A DNA stretch of 64,000 nt, taken from contig NZ_CP094997.1 in the NCBI RefSeq assembly GCF_022869785.1, positions 2,914,001 to 2,978,000 of the forward strand, written 5' to 3'. Position 1 is the first letter of the stretch. Every line of letters begins with the position of its first letter. Source of the DNA: Dyadobacter chenwenxiniae (lineage in GTDB: Bacteria > Bacteroidota > Bacteroidia > Cytophagales > Spirosomataceae). Of this stretch, positions 24,876-33,470 are shown in pieces. The notes under the pieces are model-generated. The model worked only from the letters and a program-made list of their open reading frames with translations, was not told the origin of the DNA and did no database searches. A program made the position numbers and the translations under genes.

Positions 24876-25757
24876 ATGCTTACAAAAGTGCTTTCGCTTA
24901 AACTTCCTTCCATTTCTGCCTGGTATATCATTCCTGCGGCAATTGTGCTCCTTTTATCTGCGGTATTCATTTTTAATGGCTCTTTATCGGTTAGTCAGAA
25001 GGATGTAAATGCATTTATCGGAAGCGATTTTGCATTGTATCTGCTGGTAGGATTAGCTGCGCAGGTCGTTGACGGAGCATTAGGTATGGCTTATGGGGTG
25101 ACTTCAACATCTTTTCTGCTTAGCCTGGGGGTGCCACCTGCGATTAGCAGCACAAGCGTTCACGTTGCAGAAATGTTCACAACCGGCGCTTCGGCGATTT
25201 CGCATTTTCGCTACAAGAACATCAACAAGAAACTATTCAAAAGCCTTCTGATCCCTGGCGTGTTAGGCGCAATCACTGGTGCATATCTGCTTTCCGACGT
25301 TATTGATGGTAATTTTATTAAGCCATACATTGCGGCTTATATGCTTGTTCTCGGTTTGATTATTATCAAAAAAGCGCTGCAAAAGAATTTGGTCAAAAAT
25401 AAAACCAAGAAAATCGGCATTCTTGCAGCGGCGGGCGGCTTTTTGGATTCCATTGGCGGCGGAGGCTGGGGACCGATCGTAACCTCAACATTGCTTGGCC
25501 AGGGCCGCGATCCCCGTTACACCATTGGTTCGGTTAATGCCGCTGAATTCGTGATTGCCTTTGCAAGCGGTATTACTTTCCTCATTTTTACGGGAGTAAG
25601 CAGCTGGCAAGTTGTTTCAGGTCTCATTATCGGAGGTGTTATCGCTGCGCCTTTTGGTGCCATGCTGGTAGGGAAGATAAAGCGGAAGCCATTGATGCTC
25701 ATCATTGGTGCATTGGTCATTGGGTTAAGTGTGCGGACCATTTGGCTGAGTTTTTAA
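24876..25757 (+). CDS. TauE/SafE-family sulfite/anion permease
   Basis: A 293-residue membrane protein of about eight hydrophobic segments in two related halves. The family pattern is AAQVVDGALGMAYGVTSTSFLLSLGVPPA in the first half and GGFLDSIGGGGWGPIVTSTLLGQG in the second. Such UPF0721 proteins move sulfite, sulfoacetate or similar organosulfur anions. There are no sulfur-metabolism neighbours here, so the substrate is open. It has its own promoter box. Confidence 0.88.
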   Translation: MLTKVLSLKLPSISAWYIIPAAIVLLLSAVFIFNGSLSVSQKDVNAFIGSDFALYLLVGLAAQVVDGALGMAYGVTSTSFLLSLGVPPAISSTSVHVAEMFTTGASAISHFRYKNINKKLFKSLLIPGVLGAITGAYLLSDVIDGNFIKPYIAAYMLVLGLIIIKKALQKNLVKNKTKKIGILAAAGGFLDSIGGGGWGPIVTSTLLGQGRDPRYTIGSVNAAEFVIAFASGITFLIFTGVSSWQVVSGLIIGGVIAAPFGAMLVGKIKRKPLMLIIGALVIGLSVRTIWLSF

Positions 25758-25848
25758 ACCAGCTACTATTGGGTGTTTATCAATCTTTAATTTCACCCTA
25801 TCTCAAAGGTTTTCCATTCAAAGAACGTCGTCAAGACGCTAAAATCAG

Positions 25849-25857
25849 TAGCTTTGC
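25849..25857 (+). promoter_or_regulatory. TAnnTTTGC promoter box before nuoA
   Basis: TAGCTTTGC (25849-25857) ends 18 bases before the nuoA ATG and is identical to the -7 box of the thiamine operon. No good -33 TTTG was found. Confidence 0.45.
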
Positions 25858-25875
25858 GCAAACGAGTCCCGGATT

Positions 25876-26346
25876 ATGATCTCTGATTTTGGTTACATTT
25901 TACTCTTTATCATTGCTGCGATTGTCTTGCTGGGCGTGATGCTGACCATTGCCAAATTCTTGCGCCCCCATCATCCGAACGAAGAAAAACTAACTACATA
26001 CGAATCCGGCGAAGATCCGCTAGGCAATGCGAATATTCAATTCAACGTCCGTTTTTACGTGATCGCATTGATATTTGTTTTATTCGAAGTCGAGCTTCTT
26101 TTTCTCTTTCCCTGGGCCATCGTTTTTGGAAATGAAGATCTCATTAATCAAACCAACGGCCAATGGGGCTGGTTTGCCCTTGCCGAAATGACCGTTTTCA
26201 TCGGTATCCTCATCCTCGGCCTAGCATACGCCTGGGGCAAAGGCTACCTCGATTGGGTAAGACCAAAACCACAGGTTCCTGTAATTGATTCTCCTGTGCC
26301 AACGGATCTGTATAATCGTGTAAATGAGAAGTATGGGAAGAAGTGA
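25876..26346 (+). CDS. nuoA: NADH-quinone oxidoreductase subunit A
   Basis: 156 residues with three membrane segments. NuoA motifs are YESGEDPLGNANIQFNVRFYVIALIFVLFEVELLFLFPWA in the conserved loop and helix, and the third helix FIGILILGLAYAWGKG. It belongs to the membrane arm of complex I near the quinone site. The normal next gene, nuoB, is about 4.2 kb away behind genes that mostly run on the other strand. Confidence 0.95.
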   Translation: MISDFGYILLFIIAAIVLLGVMLTIAKFLRPHHPNEEKLTTYESGEDPLGNANIQFNVRFYVIALIFVLFEVELLFLFPWAIVFGNEDLINQTNGQWGWFALAEMTVFIGILILGLAYAWGKGYLDWVRPKPQVPVIDSPVPTDLYNRVNEKYGKK

Positions 26347-26411
26347 TTTGCAGGAAAGTTCTCATTTTCGGTCTATCCGCTTGCTTATAAACTTTGAATG
26401 TGCGTAAATCA

Positions 26412-26927
26412 CTATTTGAATTTTTCCGTGGGTTCGTAGATGTATCTCACTGAATCCGACGCGGCATTATAAGCTGCACTTTTTATGACATTGCTCACTT
26501 CGATGCGCGTTGTTTTCCTGTTATCAGGCTTAACATCGAGGATTGTCAGAAAGCCTGACTCCTGATCAATCCTATACCAAAACTTACTTTGCTCTGACTT
26601 TTTGTTGTATTCATGATCATATTGAATTGCCTGAACTGAGGAGACGTTGCCTATTGTATTATCGTAAAACGAGAATATAATATAAGGCATGCCTTTACTG
26701 TATATCGGCACTTCCAGGCTATCCTTTTGCATTACCTCCTGCCTCGTTTGCAAAAGGAACATATTAGGAACATTTGATAAAGCCACAGAATTGCTCTTGA
26801 CCTTGTAGTTCGTCAGTTTCCAGTAACCCTCGCTCCCGTCTTGCACGACATTGCCCTTGGGACCTAGGTTTTGTTGATAGCAGCCTATCATTAGATTGAT
26901 GTAAAACATTAACAAAAAAGTCTTCAT
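26412..26927 (-). CDS. lipocalin-like lipoprotein of unknown function
   Basis: 171 residues with a lipoprotein signal (lipobox MIGC, about residue 16). The mature part starts near EGYWKLTNYKV, the G-x-W-x-L pattern of lipocalin-like barrels, and is rich in predicted beta strands. It begins 10 bases after the 3' end of the broken C10 peptidase on the same strand and was probably co-transcribed with it. Some C10 peptidases of Bacteroides are paired with small beta-barrel inhibitors; a similar role here is a guess. The gene seems intact. Confidence 0.6.
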   Translation of the reverse strand: MKTFLLMFYINLMIGCYQQNLGPKGNVVQDGSEGYWKLTNYKVKSNSVALSNVPNMFLLQTRQEVMQKDSLEVPIYSKGMPYIIFSFYDNTIGNVSSVQAIQYDHEYNKKSEQSKFWYRIDQESGFLTILDVKPDNRKTTRIEVSNVIKSAAYNAASDSVRYIYEPTEKFK

Positions 26928-26937
26928 CTTGTTTTAT

Positions 26938-28274
26938 TTAAGGTTGAATTATGTAAGCTCTCATGTTTGAACTATTATACAGGATGCCGGAGCCTGTGAT
27001 ACCGGTGTAAGAAAACCACCCATTATTTTCATTTTGATTTTGCCATCCCCAGTTCATTTGATAGTAAATCGAATGATTTTCGTAACAAAAACCATTTTGA
27101 TCATTAAAAATTGCGAAATGATCCTGAATTCCATCCATAACCCAAATATGCTGATTTGGTGCACAAGCAGCGCAATTCGAGCCAAATACTATGACTGGTC
27201 TGCTGGCGCGCAATTCTGAATTTATGATGCCTGAATTTGTAAAAAACTCTTTATCGAACGAAGTATATCCACGATTTGAAAAGAAATTGTCAATGTGGCC
27301 TGGAATGTTCCAAGTTTGACAACCAGCCCCTGACATGGGAATTCCTAGGGCTGGCACAATCGTATTATATACCGCATCCAAATCTTTACCTGTGTCTCGC
27401 AAAAGCTGAACTAAATTTATGTGATTGGCATTAACGGGTACACATACATCCGGCGCAATCCTTGGCATCGCGTTTAGAGTCGCAGCAGAGTATGCACGAC
27501 CATTTATCGTAACAGGCTTATGATGATATTTCAACACCTGCGCAACGGCAACGGGCCCGCATCCCTGTTGGAGCTTTTCCGCACTCATACTTTCCTTTGC
27601 AATTCAACGCCGATATTCCATCAGGACAAAATGAATTATATCCCTCGTCTTGTCGCCAAAGCGACAGATTATCAGTCAAATGTTGGATCGTCAAGTTCGG
27701 TGGAATGGGATGCGTTACGAACCACTCGCAGCTTTCTTCCGGCGTGTACACGGGTTTTTCGCTGGTTCTGCCTCCATCTGGCGTTTGTTCCAGCTGCTTC
27801 CAATAGTTGACAATATCAATATGTGCTTCTGATTGTCTGGGCTCCTCTGAAATTCTCCTTGATAATATCAAACCACATTTGAATGCCGGGATTTTCTGTT
27901 TTCTCATCGAAGATGCCGTTATCTGAAAATGCAAGGATAGGCTTCATTCTTCGGTCAGCAGATAATAAGGTAAAACCTTTATCATCCTCATAATTAACAA
28001 TATAAAAGACAATTGCTCCATCCTCATTATAAAAGCTTCTGACATCTTTGATAACCTTCTCCCCTCTTTCCAATGTTCGCGCATTCCTGTCGAGCGCTGC
28101 AAGGGCATCATCCGAAGTGAGTTTTACGGCTTCGCTCTGACTAAGAAAAAATCGATTTTTCGCAACCGTTAGATCTTTGTGTAGCGGATCCGTTACTTCA
28201 TTTTTGGAGCAACTATTCAGTAATAGTAGGGCGAGTAACCCTAAACATAAGCAGGAAAAATGTATTGTTTTCAT
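26938..28274 (-). pseudogene. C10 (streptopain/SpeB-like) cysteine peptidase, two frameshifts
   Basis: Three minus-strand frames together give one C10 peptidase. Frame 1 (28274 to about 27852) has a lipoprotein signal (LLNSCSKNE) and the Spi-like propeptide, ending in FTLLSADRRMKPILAFSDNG and MWFDIIKE. Frame 2 (about 27852-27563) has ISEEPRQSEAHIDIVNYW and LSLWRQDEGYNSFCPDG, then GKAPTG. Frame 3 (27561-26938) has CGPVAVAQVLKYH with the catalytic cysteine and HIWVMDG with the catalytic histidine. Each junction needs removal of one extra base, near 27850-27856 and at 27562, directly before the Cys codon. No other stops interrupt, so the decay is recent or these are read errors. Confidence 0.8.
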
Positions 28275-28374
28275 AAACATTAGCATGTGTTCGATCGCAC
28301 TTTCAAGCCGTGCTGTTTTGAAGACATCGGGTTGGGTTGAAAGTCTTTACCTATAATTTTTTGTGGTGAAGTTT

Positions 28375-28836
28375 TTACAAGACTTGCTTGTAAAAGAACT
28401 TCAATGTATCGGCTGCTCCTCCCAACTCTGGCAAATAAGCCGATGCTTCGAGGACAGTTGGCTCTCCGAGCGCCCTGCGAATTTTGTAGAAGCGTTTGAG
28501 CCCACTGCCCCTATACGTAACCATAACGGTCATATCCTTTGTTTTCGCAGTTGTCCCGGGTACTCGTGTCCAAATATGTTTAGCAAATAGGGTATCGTTG
28601 CGGTAAACCCGTTCAACCTCGTCATCAACCTCGTGGCCACTTACCAGGATTTCCTTGTAGCCTATCTGGGTGCCGCTAAATGAGCCTGTTGGTGTTACAA
28701 CTTTTTCCAGATTCCAAGTTCCCATGAGGAACATCGTAATTGGCCCTCCTGCAACCCAGCCATCATCAGATTCGCACGCCCCAGCTGACAGGAGAATTGA
28801 TAAACAAATCATGCAGAAGTCTCTTAATGGTTTCAT
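28375..28836 (-). CDS. lipocalin-like lipoprotein of unknown function
   Basis: 153 residues. The signal peptide ends in AGACESDD (lipobox AGAC, about residue 21), followed by a GTWNLEKVVTPTG segment with the lipocalin-like G-x-W-x-L motif and beta-rich sequence to the end. It lies upstream of the broken C10 peptidase on the same strand. Like the 171-residue lipoprotein on the other side of the peptidase, it might be a peptidase inhibitor or companion; no family could be named with certainty. Confidence 0.6.
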   Translation of the reverse strand: MKPLRDFCMICLSILLSAGACESDDGWVAGGPITMFLMGTWNLEKVVTPTGSFSGTQIGYKEILVSGHEVDDEVERVYRNDTLFAKHIWTRVPGTTAKTKDMTVMVTYRGSGLKRFYKIRRALGEPTVLEASAYLPELGGAADTLKFFYKQVL

Positions 28837-28866
28837 AATGTTAGCTTTAAGGTCTAATACCAGTTA

Positions 28867-29094
28867 TCACGTGCAAATTTCCATTATAGTTTTCACCTTT
28901 CGGATTGTTGCAGTTTCCACCGAAAAGGATGCTACTTCTCTGGCTTCATTCAAAGAGATTATTAACGCATCATGTCCGTTTTCGGGTTTAGGATCAGGAT
29001 CTTTTAGAGGCTCATCCCTTCTACATTGAACAAAAAACCACGCTGCAATACAACAGAGAACTAGCAATTTACCTGGTAACAATAACATCTTCAT
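28867..29094 (-). CDS. short lipoprotein, probably truncated
   Basis: About 75 residues: a long hydrophobic signal (LLVLCCIAAWFFVQCRRDE, lipobox FVQC), then a Pro/Asp-rich linker and ISLNEAREVASFSVETATIRK, which resembles the start of a C10 propeptide. The leader (AACACATGCTAATG on the minus strand, followed by MLM-M) is nearly the same as in front of the broken C10 peptidase at 28286. It therefore looks like the 5' end of a second C10-type gene whose remainder is gone, or a small lipoprotein. Low certainty. Confidence 0.4.
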   Translation of the reverse strand: MKMLLLPGKLLVLCCIAAWFFVQCRRDEPLKDPDPKPENGHDALIISLNEAREVASFSVETATIRKVKTIMEICT

Positions 29095-29339
29095 AAGCAT
29101 TAGCATGTGTTTAGTCCCACCCTTCCTACCGCATTAATTCGAGCGGCTGCGAGATGTAATGCAAAGATGCGTTGTCATGAAACTTCAATCCAACAGGCTG
29201 TGCTTATAAGTTAATCGCTGTTACTTATAAAATATAACCGTGGCTTATAATTGAATTTTTTGGCTTGATTGAAATGGAAAAATTATTGACTTTGCGACTC
29301 AGATACCTTCCGGCTTATCCATACATTCAACACACTATC

Positions 29340-29684
29340 ATGAATATCATTGCCAGTAACCTGCTCGCAAAACGCGAAGAAAAACGGCTTACCCAAGTTT
29401 ATATGGCGTTTCTGAGCGGGATGTCACAGCCCAATTACTCCGACATCGAGAGAGGCAAAACCAGGCCGTCGATTAACCAGCTCAAAAGGTTTGCGGAAAT
29501 ATTGGAAGTGACCGTAGACGAGCTGATTTCTGAGGTTAAAAAACAAAAAATCCCTCAGATCCGCGAGTCATCGGCGAATACTGAGGGAAAGCAATCGGCT
29601 CTTATCAAGGCGATTGAAGAAAGAGATCATTACATTAAAATGCTGGAAAACCAGCTGGCCGATCTTAGGAAGAAGGAAGATTAG
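29340..29684 (+). CDS. XRE-family helix-turn-helix regulator with coiled-coil tail
   Basis: 114 residues. The HTH_3 domain (about 5-62) contains LLAKREEKRLTQVYMAFLSGMSQPNYSDIERGKTRPSINQLKRFAEILEVTVDELI. The second half has a charged helix (KAIEERDHYIKMLENQLADLRKKED) that could dimerise. ATG 29340 is used; the frame is open to 29265, but that extension lacks family similarity. It is divergent from the lipoprotein/C10 peptidase genes and may regulate them. This type is common in Bacteroidota accessory regions. Confidence 0.8.
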   Translation: MNIIASNLLAKREEKRLTQVYMAFLSGMSQPNYSDIERGKTRPSINQLKRFAEILEVTVDELISEVKKQKIPQIRESSANTEGKQSALIKAIEERDHYIKMLENQLADLRKKED

Positions 29685-29685
29685 A

Positions 29686-30438
29686 TTACTTATGCATTCC
29701 CATTCCACTCCACTTTTTGGCATCTTTCTTCGGAAAAAATACCAGGCCCAGCTGAAAATAAATTTGGTTTAGTTTGAGCGACGACAAATCGCTGATCGTG
29801 ACATCCTCCCCTTTCCACTTCCTGCGTCCCAGCACAGGCAAATGATAGGAAGCCTTTCCACTCAGATAGACCTGATCGTGCCATTTGGGCAACACATTCA
29901 TCTTATAGTCCGCCCCTATACCCGCATGAAAGTTAATGTTGCCGGTGCGAAGCCTGACAGGCTGGTAGGATTGCGGATTTTGAGCCACCTGACTGATGGT
30001 TGCGGTTTGATTGCTTTTGATCTTTAATTGATACAGCATCAGGTCGAAACCAATGGGAATCAACACATTCCAGCGGCGGTTATTGACGATTTTCGGCCCG
30101 CCGTCCGTTCCTATCCCGATGCCGTTGAGATATGCTTTTCTTAAATCTTTATCCTTTGTATAATTGGTGCTGTTCATAATAATGATCCGGCCTTCGGAAA
30201 ACCAACGTTGCGATTCCGTCCGTTTGGCGAGGACGATGGACCCCATAAAGGAGGTGAATGGCTTAATTTGCAGTCTGTCAAGCTGTTCCCGCATGGCTTT
30301 GTTATTGGGGAGCAGTCCGAATTCGGCGTAGATGGCCATACCGCTCTTGAACATACGCACGGTGCTGTCAGTTTGCGCGTGTGCAAAACTGAGGAACGAC
30401 ATGGCTAAAATGGTGCTAAAAAGTAATTTGTTTTTCAT
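29686..30438 (-). CDS. exported beta-barrel-like outer-membrane protein, unknown function
   Basis: 250 residues with a Sec signal peptide (LAMSFLSFAHAQ). The mature part has alternating hydrophobic strands (MAIYAEFGLL, NINFHAGIGADYKMNVL, QVYLSGKASYHLPVLG, IYFQLGLVFFPK), as in small outer-membrane barrels. It is convergent with the XRE gene, with only one base between the stops. No family could be named. It is the last gene of the block that separates nuoA from nuoB. Confidence 0.6.
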   Translation of the reverse strand: MKNKLLFSTILAMSFLSFAHAQTDSTVRMFKSGMAIYAEFGLLPNNKAMREQLDRLQIKPFTSFMGSIVLAKRTESQRWFSEGRIIIMNSTNYTKDKDLRKAYLNGIGIGTDGGPKIVNNRRWNVLIPIGFDLMLYQLKIKSNQTATISQVAQNPQSYQPVRLRTGNINFHAGIGADYKMNVLPKWHDQVYLSGKASYHLPVLGRRKWKGEDVTISDLSSLKLNQIYFQLGLVFFPKKDAKKWSGMGMHK

Positions 30439-30500
30439 ACAGTTTTGTTTTTGAATAGCTTCCTCACGAAAGCTGGAAACAGATTTTTACTAAATATGGT

Positions 30501-30508
30501 TACTTTTG
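30501..30508 (+). promoter_or_regulatory. TAnnTTTG promoter box before nuoB
   Basis: TACTTTTG lies 64 bases before the nuoB ATG (30572) and fits the Bacteroidota -7 element. It would give nuoB-nuoC their own promoter, as needed once they are separated from nuoA. No clear -33 box. Confidence 0.45.
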
Positions 30509-30571
30509 TATACATTGATATGGCTTAGCAAGCAATATCTGTACCACGGGAATTCAGGAAGGAAAATTAGC

Positions 30572-31096
30572 ATGAGTGAGAAAATAAAAACGGGGGACGG
30601 CGGCATTATTCTGACGAATGCGGAGGATCTGATGAACTGGGCGAGATTGTCTTCTCTCTGGCCAATGGGCTTTGGATTAGCCTGCTGCGCCATTGAAATG
30701 ATGGCTGCGTATGCTTCTAATTACGATTTGGAGCGTTTTGGCATCCTCCCCCGGCCTTCTCCGCGCCAGTCGGATGTAATGATTGTGGCAGGAACTGTGA
30801 CATTCAAAATGGCCGACCGGATTAGGAGATTGTATGAGCAAATGCCTGAACCGCGCTATGTGATCTCGATGGGCAGCTGCTCAAATTGTGGCGGACCTTA
30901 TTGGGAACATGGCTATCATGTGGTTAAGGGTGTCGACAGGATTATACCGGTAGATGTATACGTTCCTGGTTGCCCGCCGCGTCCGGAGGCATTAATCGGT
31001 GGTTTTATGAAGTTGCAGGAGAAGATCAAAGGCGAGCACCCGCTTGCACCAGCGCTTTTTCTTGAAATGGAAGCCACCGAAAACGTAATTGCCTAA
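30572..31096 (+). CDS. nuoB: NADH-quinone oxidoreductase subunit B
   Basis: 174 residues. It carries the N2 [4Fe-4S] ligands: tandem Cys in GLACCAIEMM, Cys in GSCSNCGGPYW and Cys in VPGCPPRPEAL. Motifs FGILPRPSPRQSDVMIVAGTVT and VDRIIPVDVYVPG are typical. It forms the complex I connecting module with NuoC and NuoD. ATG 30572 is used; an upstream extension to 30506 is not conserved in the family. Confidence 0.96.
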   Translation: MSEKIKTGDGGIILTNAEDLMNWARLSSLWPMGFGLACCAIEMMAAYASNYDLERFGILPRPSPRQSDVMIVAGTVTFKMADRIRRLYEQMPEPRYVISMGSCSNCGGPYWEHGYHVVKGVDRIIPVDVYVPGCPPRPEALIGGFMKLQEKIKGEHPLAPALFLEMEATENVIA

Positions 31097-31113
31097 CATT
31101 AATATTCAAAACA

Positions 31114-31656
31114 ATGACCTTTCAGGAAATTTCGGAGCTGGTTAGTAGGCACTTCCCGGATAAAATGATGGAAACGGATATCAAAGGGCCACAGCCTGTT
31201 TTGATTGTTCCGGCTGATGGCATCGCCGAGATCTGCGAATTTTTATACCGGGATAACCGCTTGTTTTTCGACTATCTGGCTTGTCTTACCGCTCTTGATA
31301 ATGGTGCGACCTTGGGAACAATGGAAATTATTTACAATCTCACATCCATTCCATTTGGTCATGATTTAATGCTGAAAATTATATTCCCGCGAAACGCAGA
31401 AGGTGCCCCATTGCCTGTTGTCGCATCTGTCGCAAATATTTGGCGGACAGCGGATTGGCATGAAAGAGAGGCTTATGATCTGATGGGCATACATTTTAAG
31501 GGTCATCCGGATTTGCGCAGGATTTTGCTGCCGGAGGATTGGGAAGGCCATCCGTTGAGAAAAGATTTCAGCGTCCAGGATCGTTATCACGGCATTTATG
31601 TGCGTTATGAAGACGGTGTTTCTGAGCAACTGCCTGCTAATGAGGACAGGGCTTAA
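31114..31656 (+). CDS. nuoC: NADH-quinone oxidoreductase subunit C
   Basis: 180 residues, 30-kDa subunit family of complex I. The signature DWHEREAYDLMGIHFKGHPDLRRILLPEDWEGHPLRKDF lies at about residues 108-146, and FDYLACLTALD near residue 52. It starts 17 bases after nuoB. The usual next gene, nuoD, is not present; a TlpA-like gene begins 9 bases later. Confidence 0.95.
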   Translation: MTFQEISELVSRHFPDKMMETDIKGPQPVLIVPADGIAEICEFLYRDNRLFFDYLACLTALDNGATLGTMEIIYNLTSIPFGHDLMLKIIFPRNAEGAPLPVVASVANIWRTADWHEREAYDLMGIHFKGHPDLRRILLPEDWEGHPLRKDFSVQDRYHGIYVRYEDGVSEQLPANEDRA

Positions 31657-31665
31657 AGTTTAATT

Positions 31666-33366
31666 ATGATAAATTTCGAATGTATGGGCACGCGCTTCAT
31701 CTGTCTGGCGATCATCTTTTCAGGCTTTTTTACATATTCTTTTGCTTCAACTGATTCCCTGATCGTTAAGGGACGCATATTAAACCTGAATGGCAGGCTT
31801 TACAGGCAAGCACCTGCCATTACATTCTCCCGGAACAACCTGTTACAGCCGCAGTCTGAGCTTAGCAAACAGACACCTTTGGAGGCTGATGGCAGTTTCC
31901 TGGTTTCACTTCCTATCCTTTTCCCACAAGAAGAATTTTATCTTGATTATGGCGGAAAGGCTTTTACAACATTCCTGGGCTCTCCTGGAACGGTTGAAAT
32001 AATATTCGATGGGGATTCGCTAGCCAAAGCTTCGAAACTTTTCTATTTTTCAGGAGTGAATGCTGATGCAAACAATCAGTATGCCCAATATTTGGCGGTT
32101 GAAAATAAGCTGCTGACGGCCAACAGTTATCTTGGGGCTAATTTTTTCAAAAATTTTTGGGAAAACAGTGCCTCCGCTGCCCGTGAAATGGCACAGCAAC
32201 GCGCAACACTGCGACTCTCGGCCGTCAAAGAAGCTGCAAATAATAACGTCCCTTCACCTGCACTAATGCAATGGGCAAAGTCCATTACAGATGAAGAGCA
32301 AATGCAGATTTTGTATGAACATGCATTAAGCAACCAAACGGACGTAAGCAAAGCGCTGCTGGACAGTCTCAAACGACTGTCTGAGCCGCCTCTCACAGGT
32401 CAGCGCGTTATCTGGGCAAACCGGTTTGGCAATTATGCCGATCTGAAAGTGGAGGAACGCAAGTATACCAACCCAAGCAAAACCAATTCGCTGCCCGTCC
32501 GGCTGATGGCGACATTGATCAAAAACAATGCTGGAAACCTGACCGATGAGGAGAAACAGCGTCTGGATAACATTACAGCAAATGGTCTGGCTGAAAAAGC
32601 AGAGCTGGATTTCCTGAATAAGCTTTTTGCAAAAAACGAAATGGTGCTCAATATCCTGTTCAATTACGAACGGGAAAGCCGCATCTATACGGATCTTTTC
32701 GACAGCACGGCAACTGAATTTCTCAAAGTGCGTTACCTGACTAAAAATCTATATAAGTATACTTACAAACAGCAACTCCTTCTCAATAAGCACATTCAGT
32801 CCAGAAGCGGATATCCCGCTTTTCGCGAGTCGCTGGATGAGATTGTACGGCTTGAAGTAAAAGACAGCGCTGACATTCGCAAGATTGTTGAGTTTAAAGA
32901 TCTAAAAACAGATCCTACCGAGGCACTGCCCGGCTATTTTCTGGCAGCATCCAATGACCGGGGCACAAGCTGGTTCAATCGTGTTTTGGACAAATACAAA
33001 GGCAAAACGGTTTATCTTATAAAATGGAATCTGGATGATGCCAGAAGCCGCGAAGAGCTTGAATATATTCCGGCGCTTCAGGCCAGTGTCCCTGAGGATG
33101 TTGTGTTTCTGTTTGTTCATTTATCGGGTGATGAAGCTGTCCCTTCCGAAACATTATTGAAGCAATACATTGTGCGTCACAAGCTTAAAGGAACACATTT
33201 GTTCATGGACGCGAATCAAATGATGGACCTGCTCTTTCGCCTGAACCCGCTGGATGCAGCGACTTTTTCAATCATCAGGCCCAACGGCAAATTTGCAACT
33301 AAAAATGCATCGGCGCCCAGCACAACCGAAAAGACAATAAAAGCTATTCTGGACGCTGGTAATTAA
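31666..33366 (+). CDS. exported thioredoxin-fold (TlpA-like) protein lacking CxxC
   Basis: 566 residues with a signal peptide (GTRFICLAIIFSGFFTYSFAS). An N-terminal beta-rich part (about 25-115) resembles the DUF4369-like domain before TlpA proteins; a long helical middle and a C-terminal thioredoxin-like domain (about 420-560) follow. KGKTVYLIKWNLDDARSREELEYIPAL stands where active members read FWASWCGPCR, so both redox cysteines are gone. ATIKPNG-like FSIIRPNGKFA follows. It is probably a binding or structural protein rather than a disulfide enzyme. Its start lies 9 bases after nuoC; ATG 31684 is an equally good start. Confidence 0.65.
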   Translation: MINFECMGTRFICLAIIFSGFFTYSFASTDSLIVKGRILNLNGRLYRQAPAITFSRNNLLQPQSELSKQTPLEADGSFLVSLPILFPQEEFYLDYGGKAFTTFLGSPGTVEIIFDGDSLAKASKLFYFSGVNADANNQYAQYLAVENKLLTANSYLGANFFKNFWENSASAAREMAQQRATLRLSAVKEAANNNVPSPALMQWAKSITDEEQMQILYEHALSNQTDVSKALLDSLKRLSEPPLTGQRVIWANRFGNYADLKVEERKYTNPSKTNSLPVRLMATLIKNNAGNLTDEEKQRLDNITANGLAEKAELDFLNKLFAKNEMVLNILFNYERESRIYTDLFDSTATEFLKVRYLTKNLYKYTYKQQLLLNKHIQSRSGYPAFRESLDEIVRLEVKDSADIRKIVEFKDLKTDPTEALPGYFLAASNDRGTSWFNRVLDKYKGKTVYLIKWNLDDARSREELEYIPALQASVPEDVVFLFVHLSGDEAVPSETLLKQYIVRHKLKGTHLFMDANQMMDLLFRLNPLDAATFSIIRPNGKFATKNASAPSTTEKTIKAILDAGN

Positions 33367-33470
33367 TACTCATTCTGCATTTAAACTTTAAAAATTAGGC
33401 TTACAGCATCTTGTTATATCTATCATACGTACGTTATCGTTAAGTCTGTTGATTTGGAATAAAAGTGCAC

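Noticed and set aside
28867..29094. Complete second C10 peptidase gene
   Set aside because: Only a signal and a short propeptide-like part are present; no catalytic segment follows.
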